From Candidatus Hydrogenedentota bacterium (GTDB taxonomy: Bacteria > Hydrogenedentota > Hydrogenedentia > Hydrogenedentales > JAEUWI01): DNA of 64,000 nucleotides. A program made the position numbers and the translations under genes. The DNA lies in contig JACPGE010000055.1 of NCBI GenBank assembly GCA_016182605.1, positions 1 through 64,000 on the forward strand, written 5' to 3'. Below are positions 7,394-15,379 of this stretch, one piece after another (the stretch's first letter is position 1; the number at the start of each line of letters is the position of its first letter). The notes under the pieces are model-generated. The model did not search any database, was not told where the DNA came from, and saw nothing but the letters and a program-made list of their open reading frames with translations.

Positions 7394-9649
7394 ATGAAGA
7401 TTCGCTTAGAACATTCGCTTGCCATTGCCATCATCGCCGCGTGCTGCCTGGCCGGAAGGGCCCTCGCCCAGGAAAAACAGGCGGCCAAGGCCGGCGCTTA
7501 TCCCCAGGAAATGGCGCGGCACTACACCGTAAAGGAGGGCTTGCCCTCGAACAATGTGTTCAACCTCTACCGCTCGCCGGAAGGCGAATTGCTCGCCATC
7601 ACCGATGCGGGCCATGCGGTGCTGAAGAATGGCAAATGGAAGGCCCTGCCTCGTGACGCCAAGGTGGAGAACGCGGGTACGCTGGCCCCGGCTTCCGTGA
7701 ATGACCTCACGGCGTGGAACGGCCAGACCGCGCTTGCAAGCGATCAGGGCGTGAGCCTGCTGGACGCGGACCACAAGACCACGGTTTACTTCGCGGCGGG
7801 TCAGGTGAACCAGCTTGCCGCGGATGCGAAGGGTGCGCTCTATGGTGCGAGCCAGTACGGCATCGTAAAGTTCACCGGCGCCGGATCCTTTGATCCCGTG
7901 GTGGCGCTGGACGATCAAGGCCGCCAGTGGGGGGCGCGCGACGCGCTTGGTGTGGCTTTCGACAGTACCGGCGCGCTGTGGTTTGCCGTTAAGGCGGGCG
8001 TGGTCCAACAGGCCGGCGACACGTGGAAATTCTACACGGGCGAAGAAGGCTTGCCCTACAACGACTTCACCTGTCTCGCGGCGGGTCCCAACGGCGTAAT
8101 GTGGATGGGCACCCATTTGGGCGCGATCCGCTTCGATGGCAAAGAGTGGGAATACCGTCAGGGCGGCCTGTGGCTCGCGGATGACGACGTGCGCGATATT
8201 GAAGTGGATGCGGACGGCGCCGCCTGGATCGCCACTCCCGCCGGGGTGAGCTGCATCTACTTCCAGACCATGACGCTGGCGGAGAAGGCCGCGTTTTACG
8301 AAGAGGAAATGGAGAAGTACATTCGCCGCACCGAGTATGGCTACGTGTCCGAGGTGGGCCTGAAAGGGCCGGGCGACAAGAGCGAGATCATCTACAACGA
8401 CAGCGACAACGACGGGCTGTGGACGAGCATGTATGGCGCGGGCGAGTGTTTCGCCTATGCCGCCACGAAGGATCCGAAGGCGAAAGACCGCGCCAAGCGC
8501 GCCTTTGAAGCCTTGCGATTCCTGCAAAAAGTCACTCAGGAGAGCGAAATCAAACCGCCCCACGGCTATGCCGCGCGCACCATCCGCGGCACGGATCTTC
8601 CCGACCCCAATATCGGCCGCGTCGAAGACGACATCCGCAAGAAAGCCGAGGAAGACTCGGAGTGGAAGGTATACGAACCGCGCTGGCCCAAGACCAAAGA
8701 CGGCAAGTGGTATTGGAAGAGCGACACCTCTTCCGACGAACTGGACGGCCACTACTTCTTCTATCCTGCCTACTACGACCTGGCCGCGGAGACGGAAGAA
8801 GAGAAGGAACGCGTGCGCGAGGTGGTCCGGGATCTCACCGACCACATGCTGGAGCACAACTACACCCTGATCGACCACGACGGCAAGCCGACGCGCTGGT
8901 CAGACTACAGCCCCGAGTCCCTCAACCATTCCTGGGTGTGGTGGCCGGAGCGCGGCCTGAAATCCCTGAGCATGCTCTCGTACCTGACCGTGGCGGAGCA
9001 CATGACGGGCGATGCGAAGTACACGGAGCACATTAAGCTGCTGCGGGAACAGCATGCCTTCGATACCAACGCCATGATCACCAAGGTGCAGTACGGCATC
9101 GGCTCGGGCAATCAGTCCGACGACGAGATGGCAATCATGAGTTACTACAATCTGGTGAAATACACGAAGGATCCGGAACTGAAGCATGACATGATCTATT
9201 CCTTCTACGCGTACTGGACCCTCATGCAGCCCGAGATGAATCCCTTCTACAATTTCGCGTTCGCCGCGTTGGGCTCCGGATTCGACTACCGCGAGCCTTG
9301 GGGCATTCAACACCTGGCGCCCTGGGAGGGCTGGCTCGAAGACTCCATGGACACCCTCTTCAGTTTCCCGCTGGATCGCTGCGACTGGGGCCATGAAAAC
9401 AGCCATCGTCTCGACATCGAGTTGCTGCCCCGGCAAAACCACTCCTTGCCGACCGAGCCGTACCGCATGCACCGCGGTCTGCGGAACAACGGCAAGGTGC
9501 TCCCCGTGGAGAACCGCTTCTTCCACCATTGGAACACGGATCCCTGGCATCTCGATTACCCCGGCAATGGACAGAGCCTCGGCAGCGGCACGGTCTTCCT
9601 CCTGCCCTACTACATGGGGCTCTACCACGGCTTCATCGTGGAAGAATAA
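7394..9649 (+). CDS. Secreted protein: N-terminal two-component-type propeller plus C-terminal alpha-toroid-like domain
   Basis: A signal peptide (residues 1-25, cleavage near ALA-QE) precedes about 270 residues of beta-propeller repeats of the ligand-sensor type. Blades include KEGLPSNNVFNLYRSPEGE, EEGLPYNDFTCLAAGPNG and DVRDIEVDADGAAW. The remaining ~460 residues are rich in Trp, Tyr and acidic residues and look like an (alpha/alpha) toroid as in glycosidases or epimerases, for example DPWHLDYPGNGQSLGSGTV near the end. Such propellers usually sit on hybrid sensor kinases, so joining one to a toroid with no membrane or kinase part is unusual. A GAGGAG ribosome site precedes the ATG. The activity is not assignable; a polysaccharide-acting role is inferred from the toroid only. 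Confidence 0.75.
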   Translation: MKIRLEHSLAIAIIAACCLAGRALAQEKQAAKAGAYPQEMARHYTVKEGLPSNNVFNLYRSPEGELLAITDAGHAVLKNGKWKALPRDAKVENAGTLAPASVNDLTAWNGQTALASDQGVSLLDADHKTTVYFAAGQVNQLAADAKGALYGASQYGIVKFTGAGSFDPVVALDDQGRQWGARDALGVAFDSTGALWFAVKAGVVQQAGDTWKFYTGEEGLPYNDFTCLAAGPNGVMWMGTHLGAIRFDGKEWEYRQGGLWLADDDVRDIEVDADGAAWIATPAGVSCIYFQTMTLAEKAAFYEEEMEKYIRRTEYGYVSEVGLKGPGDKSEIIYNDSDNDGLWTSMYGAGECFAYAATKDPKAKDRAKRAFEALRFLQKVTQESEIKPPHGYAARTIRGTDLPDPNIGRVEDDIRKKAEEDSEWKVYEPRWPKTKDGKWYWKSDTSSDELDGHYFFYPAYYDLAAETEEEKERVREVVRDLTDHMLEHNYTLIDHDGKPTRWSDYSPESLNHSWVWWPERGLKSLSMLSYLTVAEHMTGDAKYTEHIKLLREQHAFDTNAMITKVQYGIGSGNQSDDEMAIMSYYNLVKYTKDPELKHDMIYSFYAYWTLMQPEMNPFYNFAFAALGSGFDYREPWGIQHLAPWEGWLEDSMDTLFSFPLDRCDWGHENSHRLDIELLPRQNHSLPTEPYRMHRGLRNNGKVLPVENRFFHHWNTDPWHLDYPGNGQSLGSGTVFLLPYYMGLYHGFIVEE

Positions 9650-9669
9650 CCCACCGCACAAAAATAAAT

Positions 9670-9699
9670 CGGGCCAGGCATCGCGCGATGCCTGGCCCG
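9670..9699. terminator. Bidirectional intrinsic terminator between convergent genes
   Basis: This is a perfect 30-bp palindrome (arm cgggccaggcatcgc). On the minus strand it is followed by a T-rich run (complement of aaaataaat), and on the plus strand by tttgt. It separates the propeller/toroid gene from the convergent DUF4097 gene. Confidence 0.85.
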
Positions 9700-9715
9700 G
9701 TTTGTCCATGCAGTT

Positions 9716-10759
9716 CTACTTGCGTAGCAGCGACACGCTCGCGCTGAACGCCTCCGCCTGCACATCGGCACTTCCCGTGCCCATCACAAAACGCAGGCTC
9801 ACGCCCGGGCCGAATTCTGCCCGTACCGGCCGTGGGCCGAAGTCATTCCGGATGCTGCCGGAAAAGGTGCTGAGCTCATAGGTGGCGTTGAGCGTCTCCG
9901 GCAGCGTCAGATTCAGCCCGCCGCTGCGCGAGTCCACCTCCAGTTCGCCGTCCTCGTCGAGACTGCCATTGTAGGTGATGGTTCCCGAGATGGTTTCCAG
10001 GCTCACGTCTTCGGGCGTATTGGCGGCAATGTTCATTCCACCGCTCACGGTGGAAAACGATATGGATCGCTCCAGACCCGCGATCGCCACTTTCCCGCTG
10101 ACGGTTTCCCCTACGAGATCGCCAATCGCGCCCTGCGCGTCTATGCCCCCGCTCACCGTCATCGCCTTCATCTGCCCTGCCCGTCCCACATGCGTGATCT
10201 TCCCGCTCACCGTTTCCAGGGAAACTTCATCCGCGCCGCCCAGGTTTTGAATGCCGCCACTGACGGCCTCCAGCTTTAGCGTCTCCGCGTTGCACTGGGA
10301 CTCAATGCCGCCGGACACGGTCTCCACTTCCAGCGTGCGGCAGTTGCCGGCAAGCAGGACCTTGCCGCTGGTGGTCTCAATATCCAGATCGCCGCCAATG
10401 CCGGTAACCTCGACCTTCGCGCTTACCGCTTTTACCGTGAGGTTCCCCTGGCTGGGCATGCGCACCCGGATATGCGCAGTAATATTGCCGCCGCCCCGCG
10501 GGGCCTCCACATCGATCATAACGGAGTCCTCATCCACTTCGAACTTCAGTTCCTTGACCCCATTTTCGTATTCGGCGTTCATCTCCAGCTTCGGCTGATC
10601 CCAGGCCTCTACGGTTACGCTGCCGCTCGTGTTTTCGATGTACACCTCCACCTCGGGATTCACGTCGCACGACTGGGTCATGCGCTGTTGCGCCGTGGCC
10701 ACAGTGGCATTTCCCGCCAGGAGCAGGGCCAGGGCCAGACCGGCATTCAGGTGTTTCAT
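9716..10759 (-). CDS. Exported DUF4097-type beta-helical adhesin-like protein
   Basis: The 347-residue product has a signal peptide (MKHLNAGLALALLLAGNATVATA). It then has a long series of short beta rungs with the recurring motif ETVSGK / TVSGGI / ETISGT, typical of the DUF4097/DUF4098 beta-helix family found beside envelope-stress regulators. The start at 10759 is chosen because AGGAG lies 7 nt upstream; an upstream ATG at 10777 overlaps that ribosome site. It is the last gene of a sigma, anti-sigma and DUF4097 operon, 39 nt after the anti-sigma gene. By analogy with LiaG-like proteins it is probably an output of the stress response, acting in the periplasm or at the surface, but its biochemical role is unknown. 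Confidence 0.85.
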   Translation of the reverse strand: MKHLNAGLALALLLAGNATVATAQQRMTQSCDVNPEVEVYIENTSGSVTVEAWDQPKLEMNAEYENGVKELKFEVDEDSVMIDVEAPRGGGNITAHIRVRMPSQGNLTVKAVSAKVEVTGIGGDLDIETTSGKVLLAGNCRTLEVETVSGGIESQCNAETLKLEAVSGGIQNLGGADEVSLETVSGKITHVGRAGQMKAMTVSGGIDAQGAIGDLVGETVSGKVAIAGLERSISFSTVSGGMNIAANTPEDVSLETISGTITYNGSLDEDGELEVDSRSGGLNLTLPETLNATYELSTFSGSIRNDFGPRPVRAEFGPGVSLRFVMGTGSADVQAEAFSASVSLLRK

Positions 10760-10798
10760 CGGTGTCTCCTCTTGCATTGCTGCCGCGCACGGGGCCCG

Positions 10799-11464
10799 CT
10801 ACGGAACCCGCACCATGTCTTCCAGAAAATTCAGCTCTTTCTCCCGCGTCGCCACCAGCAGCTTCACCAGCCGCGGGTTCTCCGGATCGTCCTTGATCGC
10901 TACCCGGATCTCTTCCACCGCCACGTCAATCACCTTGAGGTTCTCCTCGATCAACGCCAGCGTCTCCTCGTCTATGTCTCCCCGCTTCTCCTCCAGCGCG
11001 TTCATCAGCAACGCCTTGGACTGGATGTATTCCAATTCATTGTCCGCCACCTCGCGGCTCAACATCTCCGCCATCGCCGGTGTTGGCGGAATCACCCGAT
11101 CGACAATCTTGCTCGCCGCCGGATTCAGGAACAGATGCAGGCCGCCCAGCGTAACCAGTGCCGCCGCCGCAATCGCGCCCAGGCGCATCCAGAGGTTCTC
11201 GCTCCAGTGGTGGCTGTCGAGGCGCGGAAACTGCGCCGTCGAAGAATTCTTCACCCGGGATTCGATGCCCGCCCACAGGTCGGTGGGCGGCGCGATTTCC
11301 CGGGGCAGCGATTTCACACTTTGCAACACGGAACGCAACGCGGCCTCTTCCGCCTGCAAGTCCGGATTCCGGCGCAGTTCGGCCTCAAAGGCTTCGATCG
11401 CGGCCGCATCGAGTTTGCCGTCGATGTAGTCGTTGAGCAGGTATTCCCAGTGGTGCATGTTCAT
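10799..11464 (-). CDS. Membrane anti-sigma factor partner of the ECF sigma factor
   Basis: The 221-residue protein begins MNMHHWEYLLNDYIDGKLD, a typical anti-sigma N-terminal helix, and has one transmembrane segment at about 91-112 (LGAIAAAALVTLGGLHLFL). A C-terminal Glu/Lys-rich helical domain of ~100 residues follows. It lacks the Cys/His cluster of zinc anti-sigma factors, so redox sensing by that route is unlikely. Its ATG overlaps the stop of the sigma gene as ATGA, ensuring matched production. A longer frame extending upstream inside the sigma gene is not coding. It likely holds the sigma factor at the inner membrane until a periplasmic signal acts on the C-terminal domain. Confidence 0.85.
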   Translation of the reverse strand: MNMHHWEYLLNDYIDGKLDAAAIEAFEAELRRNPDLQAEEAALRSVLQSVKSLPREIAPPTDLWAGIESRVKNSSTAQFPRLDSHHWSENLWMRLGAIAAAALVTLGGLHLFLNPAASKIVDRVIPPTPAMAEMLSREVADNELEYIQSKALLMNALEEKRGDIDEETLALIEENLKVIDVAVEEIRVAIKDDPENPRLVKLLVATREKELNFLEDMVRVP

Positions 11465-12102
11465 GATTGCAGTGCCTCCCGCAACAGTTTGCGGGCACGG
11501 TGTACCTGGGCCTTCGAGGTGCCCACGGCCATGCCGGTTATCTTGCTGATCTCCTGGTGCTCCATGCCTTCGACATCGTGAAGCAGGAATGCCATGCGGC
11601 AGCGCTCGGGCAGTTTCGCAATGTTCACTTCCAGATCCATCCGCAGGCCGGGATCCAACTGGCTCATGTGGTGCTGAAACTGGCTGATGTTCGGCTCGCG
11701 CTCTTCGCGCTCTTCCCGGCGGCTGCGGGAACGCCACTCGCTCACCACCACATTCACCGCCAGCCGGTGCAGCCACGTGGTAAAACGGCTCGTGCCCTGA
11801 AAGGTGTGGATTTTCTGCCACACCCGCACATAAATCTCCTGCGTCAGTTCTTCCGCCTGGCTCGGGTTCGCCGTCATCCGCAGACACAGGGCATAGGTCC
11901 GGTTTAGGGTCTGCCGGTAGATCTCTTCGAAACTGCGCGTGTCGCCGGTCTTCGCCTTGCGGACCAGCGCCTGCAGCGGATCGTTCGTGTCCAAATTAAG
12001 GCTCAACGCGGGTTCCCTGGCCACGGAACAGCGCACCAGCCACCGGCTGCCTTGCCGAAGCCCCGTTTCCGCCGGGTATAGGCGCTGTTCCAGAGTGGAC
12101 AT
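11461..12102 (-). CDS. ECF-type RNA polymerase sigma factor
   Basis: The 213-residue protein has sigma region 2 at about 42-120 (SFEEIYRQTLNRTYALCLRMTANPSQAEELTQEIYVRVW) and region 4 at about 155-211 (LPERCRMAFLLHDVEGMEHQEIS...TSKAQVHRARKLLREAL). Region 3 and region 1.1 are absent, as usual for the ECF class. It has a strong GGAGGAG ribosome site 5 nt before the ATG. The first ~40 residues extend beyond most relatives, so an internal start is possible, but the ribosome site favours 12102. It is the first gene of the sigma/anti-sigma/DUF4097 operon. Two GGAACA boxes on the minus strand (12153-12158 and 12162-12167) resemble ECF -35 elements and may mean autoregulation. Confidence 0.92.
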   Translation of the reverse strand: MSTLEQRLYPAETGLRQGSRWLVRCSVAREPALSLNLDTNDPLQALVRKAKTGDTRSFEEIYRQTLNRTYALCLRMTANPSQAEELTQEIYVRVWQKIHTFQGTSRFTTWLHRLAVNVVVSEWRSRSRREEREEREPNISQFQHHMSQLDPGLRMDLEVNIAKLPERCRMAFLLHDVEGMEHQEISKITGMAVGTSKAQVHRARKLLREALQS

Positions 12103-12379
12103 TGTACTCCTCCGGGCCCCAAGAAGCTCAAATCGTTCTGCACGTCAACGGCTGTTCCTTCTGTTCCGCTTCATGGGATTGGATGTTCCCGCGCGGGAAA
12201 GGGTTTAAACGGGATGCCCGCAAGCACGGGGTAGACCGGGCACACGGAAAAAGTGGGCGATGGAAAGGGGAGAGGGGCCGCGGATGGCGCAGATTTTAGC
12301 CGGGAGGAAGGGGACCCGGTGAACTGGAAAGGGAGCATGGATGGAGATCGGGGGCACACAGAAGCGAAGTGAAAAGGCA

Positions 12380-12418
12380 ATACCCCGCAAGCTTGCCGGG
12401 CACAGCTTGCCGGGGTAT
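12380..12418 (-). terminator. Hairpin with T-rich tail on the minus strand, possible terminator
   Basis: Arms ataccccg/cggggtat are extended by caagc/gcttg with one bulge. The hairpin also contains a direct repeat gcttgccggg. On the minus strand it is followed by ttgccttttc, so it could end the long envelope operon about 300 bp after its last stop codon. The T-run is weak. Confidence 0.4.
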
Positions 12419-12466
12419 CCGCGTGGCCAACCTGGCAATATTATTTCGATCAAGGCCTTTAACCCG

Positions 12467-12525
12467 CACATTTCACCACTTGCAGGGTCAATGCGCGAGC
12501 GATATTTGGAGCGCGGTGAAATGTG
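12467..12525. repeat. 11-bp perfect inverted repeat
   Basis: cacatttcacc at 12467-12477 is exactly inverted as ggtgaaatgtg at 12515-12525, with 37 nt between. It may be part of an RNA structure or the footprint of a small element. Confidence 0.6.
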
Positions 12526-12560
12526 ATCGGCATGACGAGGGTGCTGGCGTTCACCGGGCA

Positions 12561-12662
12561 GGATAAATCACGGGCTGTCTTGCGGTAGCGCCCTGCATGT
12601 TGTGGCCATTGCGGGTCGAAGAAGGAGTTACGGAACAGACGCGTGGAGCCCGTGATTTATCC
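12561..12662. repeat. 16-bp perfect inverted repeat spanning 102 bp
   Basis: ggataaatcacgggct at 12561-12576 is matched by agcccgtgatttatcc at 12647-12662, enclosing 70 bp with no reading frame. The size and shape fit a structured RNA or a miniature non-autonomous element. No target-site duplication is evident. Confidence 0.7.
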
Positions 12663-12714
12663 GGGTTAATGCCGTTTGTGGCCGTCTTTGAACGGGGTGT
12701 CCGTGAGCGTCTCT

Positions 12715-14040
12715 TCAGGGCCCAATGATCGCATGAATTTTCCCGACGGCCCAGTCGATCATCTGTTCCGATCCGCCTTGCGCGATCCAGGCGGTGCCGG
12801 GTTCGGCGCCGTAGCCGCCCTGGGCCATGGCGCGCGCCGAGGGGAAGTACATGTCGTGGCCGTTGCAGTAGCCGAGGAGCAGGGCCTTGGGGCCCGCGAT
12901 CGCGTTCTTGAGGCGCAGGGAGAGCGCGCTGAAGAACTCGCCTGAGCCACCGGCCAGCGCCAGCTCATGGTTGATCAGCAGCACGGTCATGCTTGGGTGG
13001 AGTTGGCCGCCGGCGCACTTTTCACTGTAACTCGCGTGGAGTTCCTCGCCGTAGGCCTCGCGCATGCCCGCGGTCACAAGGGGGTTCTTCAGATCGAGGC
13101 GCATGGGAAAGGAAAAGCGTTCCGTTGCGCCGGTGAGTGCGGGGCGCTCTGGCGCCTTGGTCTGTATCGCGGGGGCCAGCGCGATCACGTCCTTTGCGAG
13201 CCATTCGCCCATGGGATCCTTGAAGTCTTCCTTGTCCCAGAGGGCGTCGTTCATGTCGCACTGTTGATCGCCGGCGGCGCCCTGAAGGAACATGCAGGGC
13301 GCGCCCAGTTCCTTCTCCACGATCTTCGCCATCACCCCGGGGAAGTCTGCCGAAAATTTATTGAGGTGGGGGGGATGGTTCGTCGGGTGAGCCGCGAAGT
13401 TGACCATCAGGGCGATCGGCTTGCCGTCGAGCCGCTCCACACGCAGCACGAAGAGTTCCGGATCGCGCGGAATGGGGGACTCGGTGGTGTGGCGGTTCCG
13501 GCTCATGTTGGAGGGGCCAGAAGCCCAGCCCCATTTGGCGGGCTGCCGCGCCTGGTCCGCGCTCAGGATCGCGGCGGCGAGCTTCGCTTCCAATTCGCCG
13601 TAATAGGCGAAGGCGGGTTCCAGCACGGATTGATCGCGGCCGGGAATGCGCACAAGTTCCAGTGCGGGGGCGTGGTGGGTGTGGGATCCCACAAAGAGGA
13701 AATGTTCGATGCCCGCTTCGGCTTTCAGTTTCGCGCGCAGCCGTTCCAGCATGGGTTCATAGGGAGCGCGGCCCAGGTCGAGGCCGACGATGGCGGCTTT
13801 TGTGGCGCCCGCGGAGAAGACCAATGCCTTCGCGAAGAGCGGATCGTTGGCGCCGGTGGAGAAGTTTTCGGCGCGTTCGTCTTTGCCATAACCCCACAGC
13901 GGCACCGAACCTGACGGAGTAATGTCCACGGCGGCGAAACCCGCCTCGAACGCCGCAGAATCGGCGGCGTGTGCCCCTGCGGCAGCGCCCAGTGTCAGCA
14001 TGAGCATGGCATTACGGCTCCACCGCTTCAGTCGAATCAT
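12715..14040 (-). CDS. Neutral-ceramidase-like secreted hydrolase (intact HTH motif)
   Basis: The 441-residue protein has a signal peptide (about 1-26, ending AHA-AD). The neutral/alkaline ceramidase N-terminal pattern follows: FAAVDITPSGSVPLWGYG, NDPLFAKALVF, AAIVGLDLG, then GSHTHHAP with His120-Thr-His122 as candidate zinc ligands and NFAAHPTNHP further on. These enzymes hydrolyse the N-acyl bond of ceramide, but many bacterial relatives have unknown substrates. AAGGAG lies 8 nt before the ATG. The gene starts 29 nt inside the previous paralogous gene, so the pair is translationally coupled, and it is the last gene of the 15-gene operon. Its C-terminus (~441 aa total) is shorter than classical ceramidases (~650 aa), which carry an extra C-terminal beta-domain. 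Confidence 0.8.
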   Translation of the reverse strand: MIRLKRWSRNAMLMLTLGAAAGAHAADSAAFEAGFAAVDITPSGSVPLWGYGKDERAENFSTGANDPLFAKALVFSAGATKAAIVGLDLGRAPYEPMLERLRAKLKAEAGIEHFLFVGSHTHHAPALELVRIPGRDQSVLEPAFAYYGELEAKLAAAILSADQARQPAKWGWASGPSNMSRNRHTTESPIPRDPELFVLRVERLDGKPIALMVNFAAHPTNHPPHLNKFSADFPGVMAKIVEKELGAPCMFLQGAAGDQQCDMNDALWDKEDFKDPMGEWLAKDVIALAPAIQTKAPERPALTGATERFSFPMRLDLKNPLVTAGMREAYGEELHASYSEKCAGGQLHPSMTVLLINHELALAGGSGEFFSALSLRLKNAIAGPKALLLGYCNGHDMYFPSARAMAQGGYGAEPGTAWIAQGGSEQMIDWAVGKIHAIIGP

Positions 14041-15379
14041 GTTGGGGTCTCCTTTTTAGCGTGGGCGCGATCGTTGCACGCGCCAAATTGGGCGTAATAT
14101 CTTCGCGGATGCTTTTCACGATGCCGCCGGCGGCGTCGCTTGCGGCCCACGCTTGGTGCTCCGGACGCGCATCGTCCGCGGGGAGCACCTCGTGGAGGCC
14201 GGGGAAGACGAAATCGTAACCATTGCAATAGCCCAGCACGGCCACGTCGAGGGTGTTGTGTTGCAGGCGGATACTGCTTGCAGCCTGTGCGGTGAATTCG
14301 CCGGAGAGTCCCACAAGGAGCAACCGATCGTTGATGAGGCAGGTGGCTGCCGTCAGTGCGATGCGGTTGCCCTTGTAGCGGGGCAGATACGCTGCGGCGC
14401 GTTCGGGGCCGAGCAAGTTGTTGACCTCGAGGAGCACGGAAGGATTGCTCAGATTGGGCCGGGCCGGCGTGCGCACGAGTCCACTCGCATACGACAGATT
14501 GGGCTGCCTCGCGGCCACGCAGGCCAGTTGTTGCACAGCAGGGATGATCTGTTGGGCGAATTCGTGGCCCACGGCCGCGGTGGCATTTTCCGGAGCGACG
14601 GTGTCCTTCGGTGGCGCCGCATACTGGCGGTAGGCGGCGCCCTGCAGAAAGAGGCACGGCGCTCCGGTGGCAGACTGCACCTTGGCCGTGAGCACGCCGG
14701 GAAAATCCGCGCTGTAGCGCAGGTCTTCCGACGGGCGCGTGTCGGGATGACACGCAAAATTGATCCAGGTGGCGAGGGTGGTTTTTGCGGCGGTCTCCAG
14801 CTTGACGATCATGCAGGCGCCGTCCGCGGGGCGGCGTCCACCGGGCTCTTCGGGCTGCTGGATGCCGCTCAACTGTACAGTGCGCGAACCGAGTTGTACG
14901 GGCTCGAGGCGGACTTGGGCGTCGTTGATCGCATTGACCAGAAGGCCTTCGAGTTCGCCGTAGTAGCGTTTCAGGGCCTGACCCTGTGCATCCTCGGGCG
15001 TGACCGGCAGTACGGCGTCGAGTACCGGCGCGTTCTGCGTGTGCGTGGCCACGAGCATCACAAACGGCAGCCCCGTGTTGTCCATGATGCGCTGCATGAG
15101 CTTCGCTTCCGGCGGCCGCCCCAGATCGAGGCTGACGAGGGCGACGCGATGCTGTTCCGAAGCGATGATGAGCACCTTCGCCAGGAGCGGGTCGAGCGTG
15201 CCCGAGGCGGTGGGCAGGGGGCCGGGGGCGCCGTGGTAGCGCCACAGGGGCAGCATTTCTTTCGGCGTTATATCGCACTCGGCATAGGCCGCGCGCAGGC
15301 GCGCGTTTTCCCCCTGGGCATGCCATGCCGGCACACACAGCAGGAATAGGGCACAGGCGGCAAGCAGGGGCTTCATCAT
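14012..15379 (-). CDS. Neutral-ceramidase-like secreted protein (divergent HTQ motif)
   Basis: The 455-residue protein is a paralog of the downstream gene: signal peptide (ending WHA-QG), YAECDITPKEMLPLWRY, LDPLLAKVLIIA, ALVSLDLGRPP and NFACHPD. At the expected zinc site it has ATHTQNAP (His113-Thr-Gln115), where the downstream paralog has HTH. One candidate ligand is therefore changed and catalysis may differ or be lost. Its ATG overlaps the stop of the RDD gene (ATGA), which ties the ceramidase-like pair to the MoxR/SpoIIM envelope operon. It likely works in the periplasm or outside the cell on an N-acylated lipid or similar amide, which is an inference from the family. Confidence 0.78.
   Translation of the reverse strand: MMKPLLAACALFLLCVPAWHAQGENARLRAAYAECDITPKEMLPLWRYHGAPGPLPTASGTLDPLLAKVLIIASEQHRVALVSLDLGRPPEAKLMQRIMDNTGLPFVMLVATHTQNAPVLDAVLPVTPEDAQGQALKRYYGELEGLLVNAINDAQVRLEPVQLGSRTVQLSGIQQPEEPGGRRPADGACMIVKLETAAKTTLATWINFACHPDTRPSEDLRYSADFPGVLTAKVQSATGAPCLFLQGAAYRQYAAPPKDTVAPENATAAVGHEFAQQIIPAVQQLACVAARQPNLSYASGLVRTPARPNLSNPSVLLEVNNLLGPERAAAYLPRYKGNRIALTAATCLINDRLLLVGLSGEFTAQAASSIRLQHNTLDVAVLGYCNGYDFVFPGLHEVLPADDARPEHQAWAASDAAGGIVKSIREDITPNLARATIAPTLKRRPQHDSTEAVEP

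Larger units (their letters stand above)
12103..12714. other. Intergenic region with several inverted repeats, no gene seen
   Basis: This 612-bp gap contains the promoter area of the sigma operon (near 12103-12190) and the 3' region of the 15-gene envelope operon. I see no credible coding sequence in either strand. Three inverted repeats in its right half are listed separately. Confidence 0.7.
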
